Part shown: one piece after another, positions 22,268 to 30,971 of the stretch
How the letters are laid out: each line of letters opens with the position of its first letter
Numbering within the stretch: the first letter of the stretch is position 1
Source of the DNA: Coix lacryma-jobi var. lacryma-jobi
Lineage: Eukaryota > Streptophyta > Magnoliopsida > Poales > Poaceae
NCBI GenBank assembly: GCA_009763385.1
Contig: CM019831.1
Location: forward strand, 112,742,680-112,806,679
Direction of reading: 5' to 3'
Length of the DNA: 64,000 nt
The notes under the pieces: generated by a model
What the model saw: only the letters and a program-made list of their open reading frames with translations
The model's database searches: none
What the model was told of the DNA's origin: nothing
Program-made: the position numbers and the translations under genes

Positions 22268-22766
22268 CAAATTTTGCAAATTTATGAATAATAAATTTAG
22301 TCAAAATTGTTTCACGGGAGAAAAATGTTTGTCAAAACTGACCCAATCTTGAAAACAAATAAATGCAGAAAGACCAAAGTTTAAATTGTTATTTTTGGCA
22401 GTGGTCCACGAGCCTTAATGATCTCACGTCGACCCCGTCCAGGTATATATGGAGCAACGGGGCACGAGACACTCTTCTTTTAGCGTGAGCTCGTGGCTCG
22501 TCCGCCTTCAGCTGGTGAGGTGGTGCTAAACGCCCAAACCGAAACTGAACGAGGGCTCGTCTCCGCTCTACTGCCGCTGAGGTCTCGTGGGCTACCGAGA
22601 CTGGGCCTTCATGTTCGGGCCGATTTCGTTGCAAAGAGGTCCGGGCCGAGACGAAACAGCTAGACTGGATCGGTTTTTGCTCCAACCGGTGCTGTCGACC
22701 AGACGAAAGGGGAGGGAGAACGGACAGATTATTAGTCCCATATCGGTCCCCTAATCTTGTGGGAAT
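22268..22766. repeat. 499-bp direct repeat, copy 1
   Basis: It matches 23373-23871 along its full length with scattered substitutions and no net length change. Both copies contain an open frame of about 97 codons on the minus strand, but the roughly eight amino-acid differences between them suggest no protein constraint, so no gene is called. The repeat ends in CTAATCTTGTGGGAAT. Confidence 0.88.
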
Positions 22767-23372
22767 TTATAACTTTAAAATATTTCCATCTATCCAAATA
22801 GATGTCAAAGCCCATCCAATACTAATCTTAGTTCATTTTTCATTTTCTCTCCTCTTCTCTTTTAGGTTCAAGTTGCCACCGCCATAAAACACACTCATAC
22901 CCTCCAGCTGTGTCGTTGCTGACCTCATTGAATAGACAATTGATAATATGTTTTTTTCTTTTTTTGTGGCCCAGCAGCACTCTGTAAGATGAATGGTGAA
23001 ACAAACGCCGGAAGCGTTCAAACTGGAATGTATTGGTGGCAGTTAGTAAGTACTAATACACTATGACTGCCAGTATAAGCCAGAAGGAATGGGTTTCAGA
23101 CTACCTGTCCTAGATCAAATTGTCGTCCAAAGTAAGTCGACCTCTCAAAGGGGTCGAAGCCTGCAAACTAATAAGGCCACACAACTTGTCAGCCTGATCA
23201 AAGTTCAGTTTCATTAACACCATGTCCAATGAAATGAGCAATTTTCATGCTTGTGTAATTACCCGGTACATGACCTCTATCCCATAATCTTGGCGGGGCT
23301 GATCATTGTATTTTTAAGGACTCAAGCTGGTATTGGACTGCTTCTTCTGCACTAAACTGAAAAACAGAACCA

Positions 23373-23871
23373 CAAATTTTACAAATTTTTGAATAATAAA
23401 TTTAGTCAAAATTGTTTCACGGGAGAAAAATATTTGTCAAAACTAACTCAATCTCGAAAACAAATAAATGCAGAAAGACCAAAGTTTAAATTGTTAATTT
23501 TGGCAGTGGTCCACGAGCCTTAATGATCTCACGTCGACCCCATCCAGGTAAATATGGAGTAACGGGGCACGAGGTGCTCTTCTTATAGCGTGAGCTCGTG
23601 GCTCGTCCGCCTTCAGCTGGTGAGGTGGTGCTAAACGCCCAGACCGAAACTGAACGAGCGCTCGTCTCCGCTCTACTGCCGCTGAGGTCTCGTGGGCTAC
23701 CGAGACTGGGCCTTCAAGTTCGGGCCGATTTCGTTGCATAGAGGTCCGGGCCGAGACGAAACAACCAGACTGGATCGGTTTTTGCTCCAACCGGTGCTGT
23801 CGACCAGACGAAATGTGAGGGGGAACGGACAGGCTATTAGTCCCATATCGGTCCCCTAATCTTGTGGGAAT
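23373..23871. repeat. 499-bp direct repeat, copy 2
   Basis: Partner of 22268-22766. The 606-bp spacer between copies (22767-23372) has no recognisable gene. A (TATAGA)n tract lies nearby at 23956-23982. Confidence 0.88.
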
Positions 23872-24342
23872 CCTAGTTAATCTATATAAATAGGCTTGAC
23901 GAAAACGGTCAGACAAAAAACAGTGAAGAAATTTTGCCTCTTTATTATTATTAGGTATAGATATAGATATAGATATAGATAATATAGTCAATGCTAGACA
24001 ATTACAAATCAAATAACATATACCTTCCTTTTTCCATTTATTTTTGTGCTCTTTCCCACTTCTTATCAAGTCAATGTGCATGAGGAACCCATGTGACAAG
24101 ATAAAGAAAAAAAGCATTCACACAAAAGAGATCATGTGCTTGAGTGTGCTAACCATGCAACATAAGCAAGCGATCGAATTGCCATCATGCAGTTCTACAA
24201 AGCTTCCCACCAATCCAAAATGGATCACATCAGATTCAGTAGTGCTGGTTCCAATTAAGGACCAATGGACATGATGTTATTGTAAACCACAAAAAGGTAG
24301 CACTTAACAGTGGCAGACTATATTTGCCACCTACAAACTATA

Positions 24343-24778
24343 CACTACTGGAAAAACGGCCTATAGCCCCGGTTTTCCCAACCGGGGCTACCAATCCGGG
24401 ACTAAAGGTCGGACCCTTTAGTCTCGGGTGCTCCCAACCGGGGTTAAAGGTTTCCACAAGAAAAAATAAATGTGCATCTGTGAGATTCGAACTCAACACC
24501 TCTCGTCTTAAGCACGCTTACCAACTAAGCTACACAACCCACGTGATGTAGTTCTGGACGTTTTCCTTTTGAATCCACTCGGAAAGGACCTTTAGCCCCG
24601 GTTGGTAACACCAACCGGGGCTAAAAGGACCTTTAGTCCCGGTTGGTGGCTAAAGATTCACCTTTAGTCTCGGTTGGTATTACCAACCCGGACTAAAGGT
24701 CTTTAGCCCCGGACATAATTTTTGGCCGAGACTAAAGCTCAATTGATAGATCGTCCAAAGGCCTGTTGTCTAGTAGTG
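24343..24778. mobile_element. CACTA miniature, GGGACTAAAGG type
   Basis: The left end is CACTACTGGAAAAACGGCCT and the right end is the inverted CACTACTAGACAACAGGCCT, flanked by ATA on both sides (24340-24342 and 24779-24781). Subterminal copies of ACCGGGGCTA, GGGACTAAAGG and their complements fill both arms. The element is 436 bp with no gene. A tRNA-like segment lies in the middle. The flanks 23962-24342 and 24779-25150 contain nothing recognised. Confidence 0.93.
24481..24538 (-). other. tRNA-like segment inside CACTA miniature
   Basis: The minus strand reads TAGCTTAGTTGG (a perfect A-box, TRGCNNAGYNGG), then GTAAGC closing a D-arm-like stem, a short CGT...ACG stem enclosing GCTTAAG, and AGTTCGAATCT (9 of 11 to the B-box). 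This is the most tRNA-like of the five such segments in the window. The acceptor stem is not convincing. Confidence 0.6.
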
Positions 24779-25161
24779 ATATTTGAACACAAATATGGCA
24801 TTGCAAGCTGATGCTATATATTGACTCCCACATAGCAATGCTTGAACTATTTTGTAGAAGCCCTAAATACATGTTACATGAGCATGCATGCAACAAACTA
24901 CGGAAGAGGAGTGGGGCACTCGTAGGGATCAGAAGAAATATAAACAAAGAAATACAATATTTTGTCCAAACAATAGTTACAAGGATTGGAACCTTAATTA
25001 AACCTATCTATATATACGACTCCACAATACAATGATATAATGCATTACCTTCTAAATTATATGCCGATCTCTACCAGGTCTTCATGTAGAACAGGACGGA
25101 CATGCTCAGATTCAGGCTAAAACTCTAACGTTATGCACTAACTGGCAGCCTAATCAAAAGG

Positions 25162-25959
25162 CTATACCTCGGAGACAGAATAATCCAATCTGAACCTTGT
25201 GGCCTGATGCATTGACACCACTAGAACGGCCGTGGCGGCGCTTGCTAGAGGTGGATGCAGTCGCAGCCTTGTTGATTCTTGTGGAGCGGGGTTGTCCACG
25301 GAAGAGGAGTGTTGTTCTATACAGTCGCAGCCGATGCTAAGGTAGGCAACCGGTCCAAAGAGATCCATGTGAATCAGCTCCAATGGTTGCTTGGTGGAGA
25401 CAATGCTCTTTGGTGGGTGAGGTACGCCTACTTGCTTTCCGGCTTGGCATGCGCTGCATATCCTATCTTTCTCAAAATGAACATTTGTTAGTCCAAGGAT
25501 GTGTTCGTTTTTTAGAAGTTTGGCCAAGTTCCTCATCCCAACATGAGCTAGTCGGCGGTGCCAAAGCCAACCCATGCTAGATTTTGCCACTAAACAAGTC
25601 TCAAGCTTTGCTTTACTTTTGTTGAAATCAACTAGGTAAAGCTTGCCCTTCAAGCGACCCGTAAAGACAATAGAGGAATCCTCCCTTCTAAAGACTTCCA
25701 CACCCTTATCCGTAAACAGACAATTGTAGCCCATCTCACATAATTGTGAGACGGACAGCAGATTGTAACTCAACGAATCAACATGTAAGACATTTGAAAT
25801 TGAATGCTCAAGAGTTATGGCAACTTTACCAAGCGCGATCACATCCCCCTTTGAATTGTCTCCAAAGACAATGTTCTCATTTGAGTGTGGCATTGGGAAA
25901 TATGATGAAAACATACTCCTTTCTCCGGTCATGTGATTTGTACATCCACTATCAAGCAC
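25162..25959 (-). pseudogene. Sirevirus pol fragment, downstream copy
   Basis: This copy keeps protease (LDSGCTNHMTGE, intact frame through GDNSKGDVIALGK), the GAG-pre-integrase HHCC zinc finger (WHRRLAH ... CSACQAGKQ) and the first integrase block HMDLFGP. It then breaks off abruptly at position 25331, just after AYLSIG. The following 55 codons (CDCIEQHSSS onward) are not pol and belong to unrelated flanking DNA, in frame by chance. Integrase core, reverse transcriptase and RNase H are missing. The sequence CAGTCGCAGCC occurs at the breakpoint (25321-25331) and again at 25258-25268, suggesting illegitimate recombination. Confidence 0.88.
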
Positions 25960-25999
25960 CCAACTTGATCCACCGGAGGAGTATGCCTACAAAACAAGT

Positions 26000-28939
26000 T
26001 TAGTTCCTTGATTTAGGTCCCCAAGTAAGATTGGGGCCTTGCATGTTAGTTACAAGTATCTTAGGAACCCAAATTGCCTTGCTAAAAGAGTAGCTATCAT
26101 CATTTCCAACATATTTAGCAACAACTTTACCAAGGTTGTTGCATTTCAACACATAACAAGATGATAAGCTTTCCCGGGATGCATGGGCTTTTGGTTGATA
26201 AGCAAATTTGTCCTTGATCACCCACATTGATTCTTTAGGCTTTTGGGAAACCTTCTCTTGTCTTGGCACCTTCTTGTTATATACTTTGATTTGATCAGGG
26301 GCACAACTGGTAGCCTTCCCTTTCTTGGGGCGCGACACTTCTGCTCGGCGAGTAGAACTTCTGCTCGAGCAGAACTTCTGCTCGGGGAGCAGCACTGCCG
26401 CGGTCTGTGCAGGCTGAACTGTACCAATATGCCCCTTCCTCTCAAATTGTACACACTCAATGCCTCTTACCAATTTTCTTCCATTTGTCTTGGCTCCCTT
26501 TGTGTGTCGAAGTCCATCCTTGATTGATGGATGCCTTCCATTCTTGTATTTTGGCCTTTGTGGTTCTTCCACCTTTTTGCCATGATTTTGAGTCATCCTA
26601 TCCCTGCATCCCTTCTCTAAGATCTCATTGAGCCTAGCTATCTCCTTCCTCATAGCTTCCATATTGGCAAGGTTAGTGGAATAAGCATGTAAATCAAGAT
26701 TATAACATTTTCCACAACCTTGACTAGTGGAGGGAGTAGAGGCACTATTTGCTTTGAGGAGATGTGAGTTGCTATCCCAAAGAAGGCTATATTGCTCCTC
26801 AAGTTCTTTGTGCTTGCCATCTAAGCTACAATACTTTTCCTTGAGTGCAATATGTTCCTTCTTTAGGAGAGCATGGGCACTTTGCTCTTTGGCCAAAGCC
26901 GAGCTCAAAGTGTCCACCTTACTTCTCTCCAATGCTAGAGCTTCCTCACTAGCAATATAAAGATCCTCTTGTTTAATAAGAGTCCTCTCTCTAGAATCTA
27001 GCTCGGCTTGTATGACCTCTAGATCCTCCATTAGCTTAGAAATAAACAACTTGGTCTTTTTATCCAAATTTCTAGTTATGTTATTTATTTCCTCATCACT
27101 TGAATCATCATCACTAGAGGTATCACTAAGATCACTACTAGAGATGTCACTATGTTGAGAAGGTCTAGATTTAGGTTTAGGTTTGGATTTGGATTGTACC
27201 TTCTCACCCTTTGCCATAAGACAAATGTGAGGGCTGCACTTATCATCATCGGACATGTTGTTGAAGAGCCTTGGTGTAGAGGATGACTTGTGGACAGCCA
27301 TGGTTGCCATCTTCATATCCTCATCACTTGAGCTTTCCTTTGTTGAGTCCCACTCATGTCCTATGTGAGCCTCCCCAATGTACTTCTTGTTCTTCTTATG
27401 GTCATCTTTGCTTTCTTTCTTGCCCTTGTGATACTTGTTGTCCTCCTTGTTGTATGGACAATCGGCAATGAAGTGTTCTGTGCTACCACATTTGTAGCAT
27501 GTCCTCTTCTTCTTATTAGGAAATCTTCTCTTCACTAGCTTGTATCCTCCTTTCTTGATCCCCTTTCCAAACCTTCTCATGAACAATGCCATATCTTCAA
27601 TTTCTTCACATTGTTCACCATCACTTTCACCTTCACTTGTTGATGTGGTTGTTTCTTCTTCTTCCTTGACTTGCTTGTGTGCCTTGGACTTGCTTGATTG
27701 AGCTTGCTTGCTGCTCTTTGCCTTGCTAGCAGCAGGTTGCTTGCTTGTTTTGTTGGCTTTAAGTGCTATGTCCTTGATCTTCATGCCATCCATCCTTGCT
27801 TGCAACTCTCCAAGCTTTCTCCTTTCAAGTGCCTCTTCTCTTTGCATGTCAAAGGTCATAATTCTTCCAAGCACATCACTAGGTGTAAAGTGCTCAAACT
27901 TTTTCTTGTCTCTAATCAATGTCACAACGGTCTCATTTCTAGATGCATATGCCTCTAACATGATCTTGACAACCTTGTGATCATCTATCTCATCACCACC
28001 AAGTCCTCTAATCTTCCCAACAATGATCATCAACCTATCAAACATCTCTTGTGGCCCTTCCCCATCATGTATCACAAACCGGTTGAGCTTGGCCATCATC
28101 AAATCGATCTTGGCTTGTCTCACTTTGTCCACTCCTTCATGAGCAATGTGCAAAGTGTCCCAAATCTGTTTTGCCACTTCAATTCCCATCACCTTGTTGT
28201 ACTCATCACCACTCAAGGCACTAAGCAACACACTAGTGGCTTGAGCATTGAGATGAATGTTGCGAGGTTCAGTTGGTGTGGGGTTCTTCGGATCAGCACA
28301 CGGCTCAATGCCATTGTGAACAATCTCCCAAATGCCCGGATGGAGACCTACAAGATAAGCCTTCATCAAGTGCTTCCACTTGGCAAAATTTGTCCCATCA
28401 AAATGAGGCAATTTGCCCGCGGGCACATTGATAAGAGGCCTAAGATCATTGTTAGTCATAGAAGCATAGTTGAAGGATACAGCTCCAAAGGGGTTCTTGT
28501 TGTTGTGGTCATCCTTCTTCTTGCTTCCCTTCTTGTTGGCTTTAGAGACTTGATATGACAAGTCATCATCTCCATCTTCGGTGCTACTAGATAGCTCACT
28601 TGATGAAATATTGCTTGCCTTTGCTTCTTCCTCCTTTTTCCTTGCTTCTCTTCTCTTTCTTCTTTCTTCCCTTTTCAGTCTTCTTTCTTCTTTAATTTGC
28701 ATCCTTTCAGCTTGTCTTCTCTTCTCTTCTTTCTTTCTTTGCCTTTCTTCTCTTTTGAGCTTTCTTTCTTCTTTTCTTTTCTTCTTTTCTTCATCGGACA
28801 ACACGGGCTGAGCAAACTCTGTGTTTGCTGTGGATGCGCTCAGCTCGCTGCTGTCCGTATCATGCAGCTCCATGAGGGCTGGATCGACGAGCACGGGTTC
28901 CACTCTTCCGGATCCTCCTCCATCCTCTGGCGAAGCCAT
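26000..28939 (-). CDS. gag: Sirevirus Gag, downstream copy
   Basis: This intact 979-codon Gag would form the cytoplasmic virus-like particle of the retrotransposon. From the N terminus it has an acidic leader, a long Lys/Arg/Glu-rich coiled coil (about 50-105), the copia Gag core (about 160-400, with LPHFDGTNFAKWKHLM), a CCHC zinc knuckle (CYKCGSTEHFIADC near 480), Ser/Asp-rich stretches, a second coiled coil (about 640-780) and a basic tail. The great length fits Sireviruses rather than other copia lineages. It differs from the copy at 36784-39726 by only about ten residues and one codon. Residues near 870 are encoded by the palindromic DNA repeat. The frame ends in TAA; pol follows in another frame with a TAG just upstream of it. 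Confidence 0.9.
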   Translation of the reverse strand: MASPEDGGGSGRVEPVLVDPALMELHDTDSSELSASTANTEFAQPVLSDEEKKKRKEERKLKREERQRKKEEKRRQAERMQIKEERRLKREERRKRREARKKEEEAKASNISSSELSSSTEDGDDDLSYQVSKANKKGSKKKDDHNNKNPFGAVSFNYASMTNNDLRPLINVPAGKLPHFDGTNFAKWKHLMKAYLVGLHPGIWEIVHNGIEPCADPKNPTPTEPRNIHLNAQATSVLLSALSGDEYNKVMGIEVAKQIWDTLHIAHEGVDKVRQAKIDLMMAKLNRFVIHDGEGPQEMFDRLMIIVGKIRGLGGDEIDDHKVVKIMLEAYASRNETVVTLIRDKKKFEHFTPSDVLGRIMTFDMQREEALERRKLGELQARMDGMKIKDIALKANKTSKQPAASKAKSSKQAQSSKSKAHKQVKEEEETTTSTSEGESDGEQCEEIEDMALFMRRFGKGIKKGGYKLVKRRFPNKKKRTCYKCGSTEHFIADCPYNKEDNKYHKGKKESKDDHKKNKKYIGEAHIGHEWDSTKESSSDEDMKMATMAVHKSSSTPRLFNNMSDDDKCSPHICLMAKGEKVQSKSKPKPKSRPSQHSDISSSDLSDTSSDDDSSDEEINNITRNLDKKTKLFISKLMEDLEVIQAELDSRERTLIKQEDLYIASEEALALERSKVDTLSSALAKEQSAHALLKKEHIALKEKYCSLDGKHKELEEQYSLLWDSNSHLLKANSASTPSTSQGCGKCYNLDLHAYSTNLANMEAMRKEIARLNEILEKGCRDRMTQNHGKKVEEPQRPKYKNGRHPSIKDGLRHTKGAKTNGRKLVRGIECVQFERKGHIGTVQPAQTAAVLLPEQKFCSSRSSTRRAEVSRPKKGKATSCAPDQIKVYNKKVPRQEKVSQKPKESMWVIKDKFAYQPKAHASRESLSSCYVLKCNNLGKVVAKYVGNDDSYSFSKAIWVPKILVTNMQGPNLTWGPKSRN
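26335..26400. repeat. Palindrome cluster inside gag, downstream copy
   Basis: It holds the same three units as 37120-37184, with one base difference just before the first unit (GCGCGACAC against GTGCGACAC). Confidence 0.9.
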
Positions 28940-28973
28940 ACCTCACGCGGTTAAGCGCAAAGAGAGGCAACCA

Positions 28974-28985
28974 GCTTTGATACCA
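28974..28985 (-). other. Primer binding site, initiator Met tRNA type
   Basis: On the minus strand it reads TGGTATCAAAGC, complementary to the 3-prime end of initiator methionine tRNA, two bases after the LTR end at 28988. It belongs to the truncated downstream element. Confidence 0.9.
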
Positions 28986-28987
28986 CT

Positions 28988-30278
28988 TGTAAGAATCGCT
29001 GCTAAGCCTAGAGGGGGGGTGAATAGGCCTGTTAAAAATCAACTTAAACAGATGTTAAAAACTTCGAGCAGAACTACCGCTTCGAGCAGCAGTTCTGCTC
29101 GACGAGCAGAACTTCTGCTCCACCTGACAAGCCCGAAAATGCAGTTCACAAGATGTTAAAGGGAAAGTGGATCTGATATACTAGAGAGCTTCCAGTGGTA
29201 GAGTAGATGCTATTTCACCACTTGGAAGTTGGCAGAAATGCACAAGTTAATAGATCAAGGCCAAACCCTAGAAATCACCACAAATGTGAATATATCCAAC
29301 CAAATCACAAGAACACAAGTAAGACACCGATTTATCCCGTGGTTCAGCTCGCCACAAAGGCTTGCCTAAGTCCACGTTGTTGAGGAAGCCACAAAGGCTT
29401 GGGTTTCACGGAACCCTATCCTCGTTCTCAAGTCAAGAGTGTAACCTCTTGAGAAGAGGGTGTTTCCACTAGCTCAAAGGGGTGATTACAAACCTCCCGG
29501 GGCAGCCACAAGTTGGCAAGCTCCACGGGCGACGCTCTTGCCGGCTAGGAGCACGCTCCAAGAGTAATGAACTCAATCCACCAGCTAGAACGCGAACCAA
29601 GTGCTTTAGGAGATGAAGAGCAGGTTGGAGATCACTCTATTTCGGTTTGGTGGCTCAATCTCTCAAAGGTTTGATGGGAAATCGAAGAGGGGAGCTTGAG
29701 GTCCTCCAATGGTGTGTAAGGGAAGGAAGAGAGTGTTCTGGTCGGAGAGGATAAGGTCTGGATGGGGTGTCCGTTGGGGGAGTGAGGAAGAGACGAATAT
29801 AACCCCAGTTGTCCAACAGAAAGTTTAAGTCCCGGAAGTGCCGCTCGCAGAGCAGAACTTCTGCTCCCCCGGCACTTCTGCTCTCGGAGCAGAACTTCTG
29901 CTCGAGCAGAACTTCTGCTCGTAGAGCAGCACTTCTGCTCTAACACAAACAGCCAAGGAATGAGGAATGGAAAGCTTGCTGTTGTGGCTGGTTTTTGAGG
30001 ATGGTTTGGTGGATACTTTTGAGCACTTGGTTGCACATTTAAGCTAGAGCATTGTGTCCCCCTTAATAGTACAGCTTTCCTAAACTCAAATTCAAAGTAT
30101 AAAGGAATTGAACACTTTTGAGTCGATTGCCATGTCCATTTGTAATTTGGGGACTCCACCAACACATGCATCATCCTCCTTTCATTTTACCTGCTTGTCA
30201 ACTCAACAAATTTCATTAGTCCTCTAATTGTATGGTCATTATCACCAAAAACCACAATAGGGCTTGATTGCACTTACA
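28988..30278 (-). repeat. Sirevirus LTR shared by both tandem elements
   Basis: It is bounded by TGTAAGTGCAAT and ATTCTTACA on the minus strand. A polypurine tract lies on one side (30279-30291) and a primer binding site on the other (28974-28985), so one LTR serves two elements. It is 1,291 bp against 1,310 bp for the LTR at 39775-41084; most of the difference is one extra palindrome unit in the latter. By eye there are about a dozen base differences. A TATA-like GGTTATATTC lies near 29795-29804. Palindrome clusters lie at 29063-29122 and 29842-29941. Confidence 0.92.
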
Positions 30279-30291
30279 ATCTCCCCTTTTT
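30279..30291 (-). other. Polypurine tract
   Basis: The minus strand reads AAAAAGGGGAGAT immediately before the 3-prime LTR start TGTAAG. It would prime plus-strand DNA synthesis. Confidence 0.85.
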
Positions 30292-30562
30292 GTGATTGAT
30301 GACAACACAATTAGAGCTTACAAAAGATTAAAATTCATTGCTGAAATTAAGAGCCATGGGTGTAGGATCTCCCCTGAATATGTGAATAGGGATTTGTATT
30401 CCCGAATTTGGCGTAACATGCCAAAATTCACATATTAAGTGAAGTGAGGGCTCCCCCTACATCCACTGCTATTGTGGGGTGTGACAAACTGTGTCAAAAG
30501 ATAGTATATGTGATGCGTATGACAGTTATGCACAACAAAGAACACAAGTATTAAAACTGTCC

Positions 30563-30622
30563 TGAGCAGAACTTCTGCTCGCAGAGCAGCACTTCTGCTC
30601 AGAGAGCAGAACCTCTGCTCTG
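30563..30622. repeat. Palindrome cluster upstream of the 3-prime LTR
   Basis: GAGCAGAACTTCTGCTC, GCAGAGCAGCACTTCTGCTC and AGAGCAGAACCTCTGCTCTGC follow each other in the noncoding DNA between the third ORF and the polypurine tract. Confidence 0.9.
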
Positions 30623-30971
30623 CAGAACAGCCAATACTCGAAGCGGAAGACAAACACCACCACAATGCTAAATCAGAGTAATAATTAGAAAGCAGTAAAT
30701 GACAAGCTAGATAAGCAACCAAAGTACATGTCCACATCCATCAAACATAGAGAGTACATAGGTAGCAAATATTACATAAAATAGTTTTGAGCGCTCTCAA
30801 CTCCCAAGGTACTAAACTAACTCGACACTAGGAACGGATGGGACACACCACTGTAACCACTGCTGCTCCAACTGCTTAACTGAACATCCATGGCGAAAAG
30901 ATGTACCCCCCTCTCATTCTCCCCCTTTGGCAACAAGTCACCAAAAAGCGAGAAAAGAAGAAGGAAAGGTA

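Larger units (their letters stand above)
21484..23961 (-). mobile_element. Candidate non-autonomous Helitron
   Basis: On the minus strand the 5-prime end reads TCTATACCTAATAATAATAA (23961 downward) after an A. The 3-prime end reads CCCGTTGCAAAGCACGGG, a short hairpin, then a spacer and CTGG at 21484 followed by T. A TC start, a hairpin about ten bases before CTRR, and insertion between A and T fit the Helitron pattern. No Rep/helicase is present. A second TCTATACCTAATAATAAAG on the plus strand at 21939 and a second hairpin near 21670 complicate the picture, so nested or composite Helitrons are possible. Confidence 0.4.
25331..30278 (-). mobile_element. Truncated Sirevirus (LTR, gag, partial pol)
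   Basis: Reading on the minus strand: LTR (30278-28988), primer binding site, gag and the first third of pol, ending at 25331. Its LTR is at the same time the 3-prime LTR of the full-length copy upstream. No 3-prime LTR or left target duplication remains. Confidence 0.88.

Noticed and set aside
22389..22685. 98-codon frame, with a related one at 23494-24117
   Set aside because: Both copies are open, but most differences change the amino acid and no domain is visible; the longer copy simply extends into unrelated DNA.
24500..24520. Anticodon-loop-like GCTTAAG in the tRNA-like segment that would read a stop codon
   Set aside because: The acceptor stem is not convincing and the stem is only three or four pairs; calling a suppressor tRNA would be over-reading.
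26727..28954. Many plus-strand frames across the Sirevirus genes, repeated at 37511-39741
   Set aside because: They are antisense shadows of gag; Leu/Ser-rich composition mirrors the Lys/Glu-rich coiled coil.
29632..30174. 180-codon frame in the LTR, also at 40438-40980
   Set aside because: Present in both LTRs but without a domain, and partly made of the palindrome units; more likely regulatory DNA.
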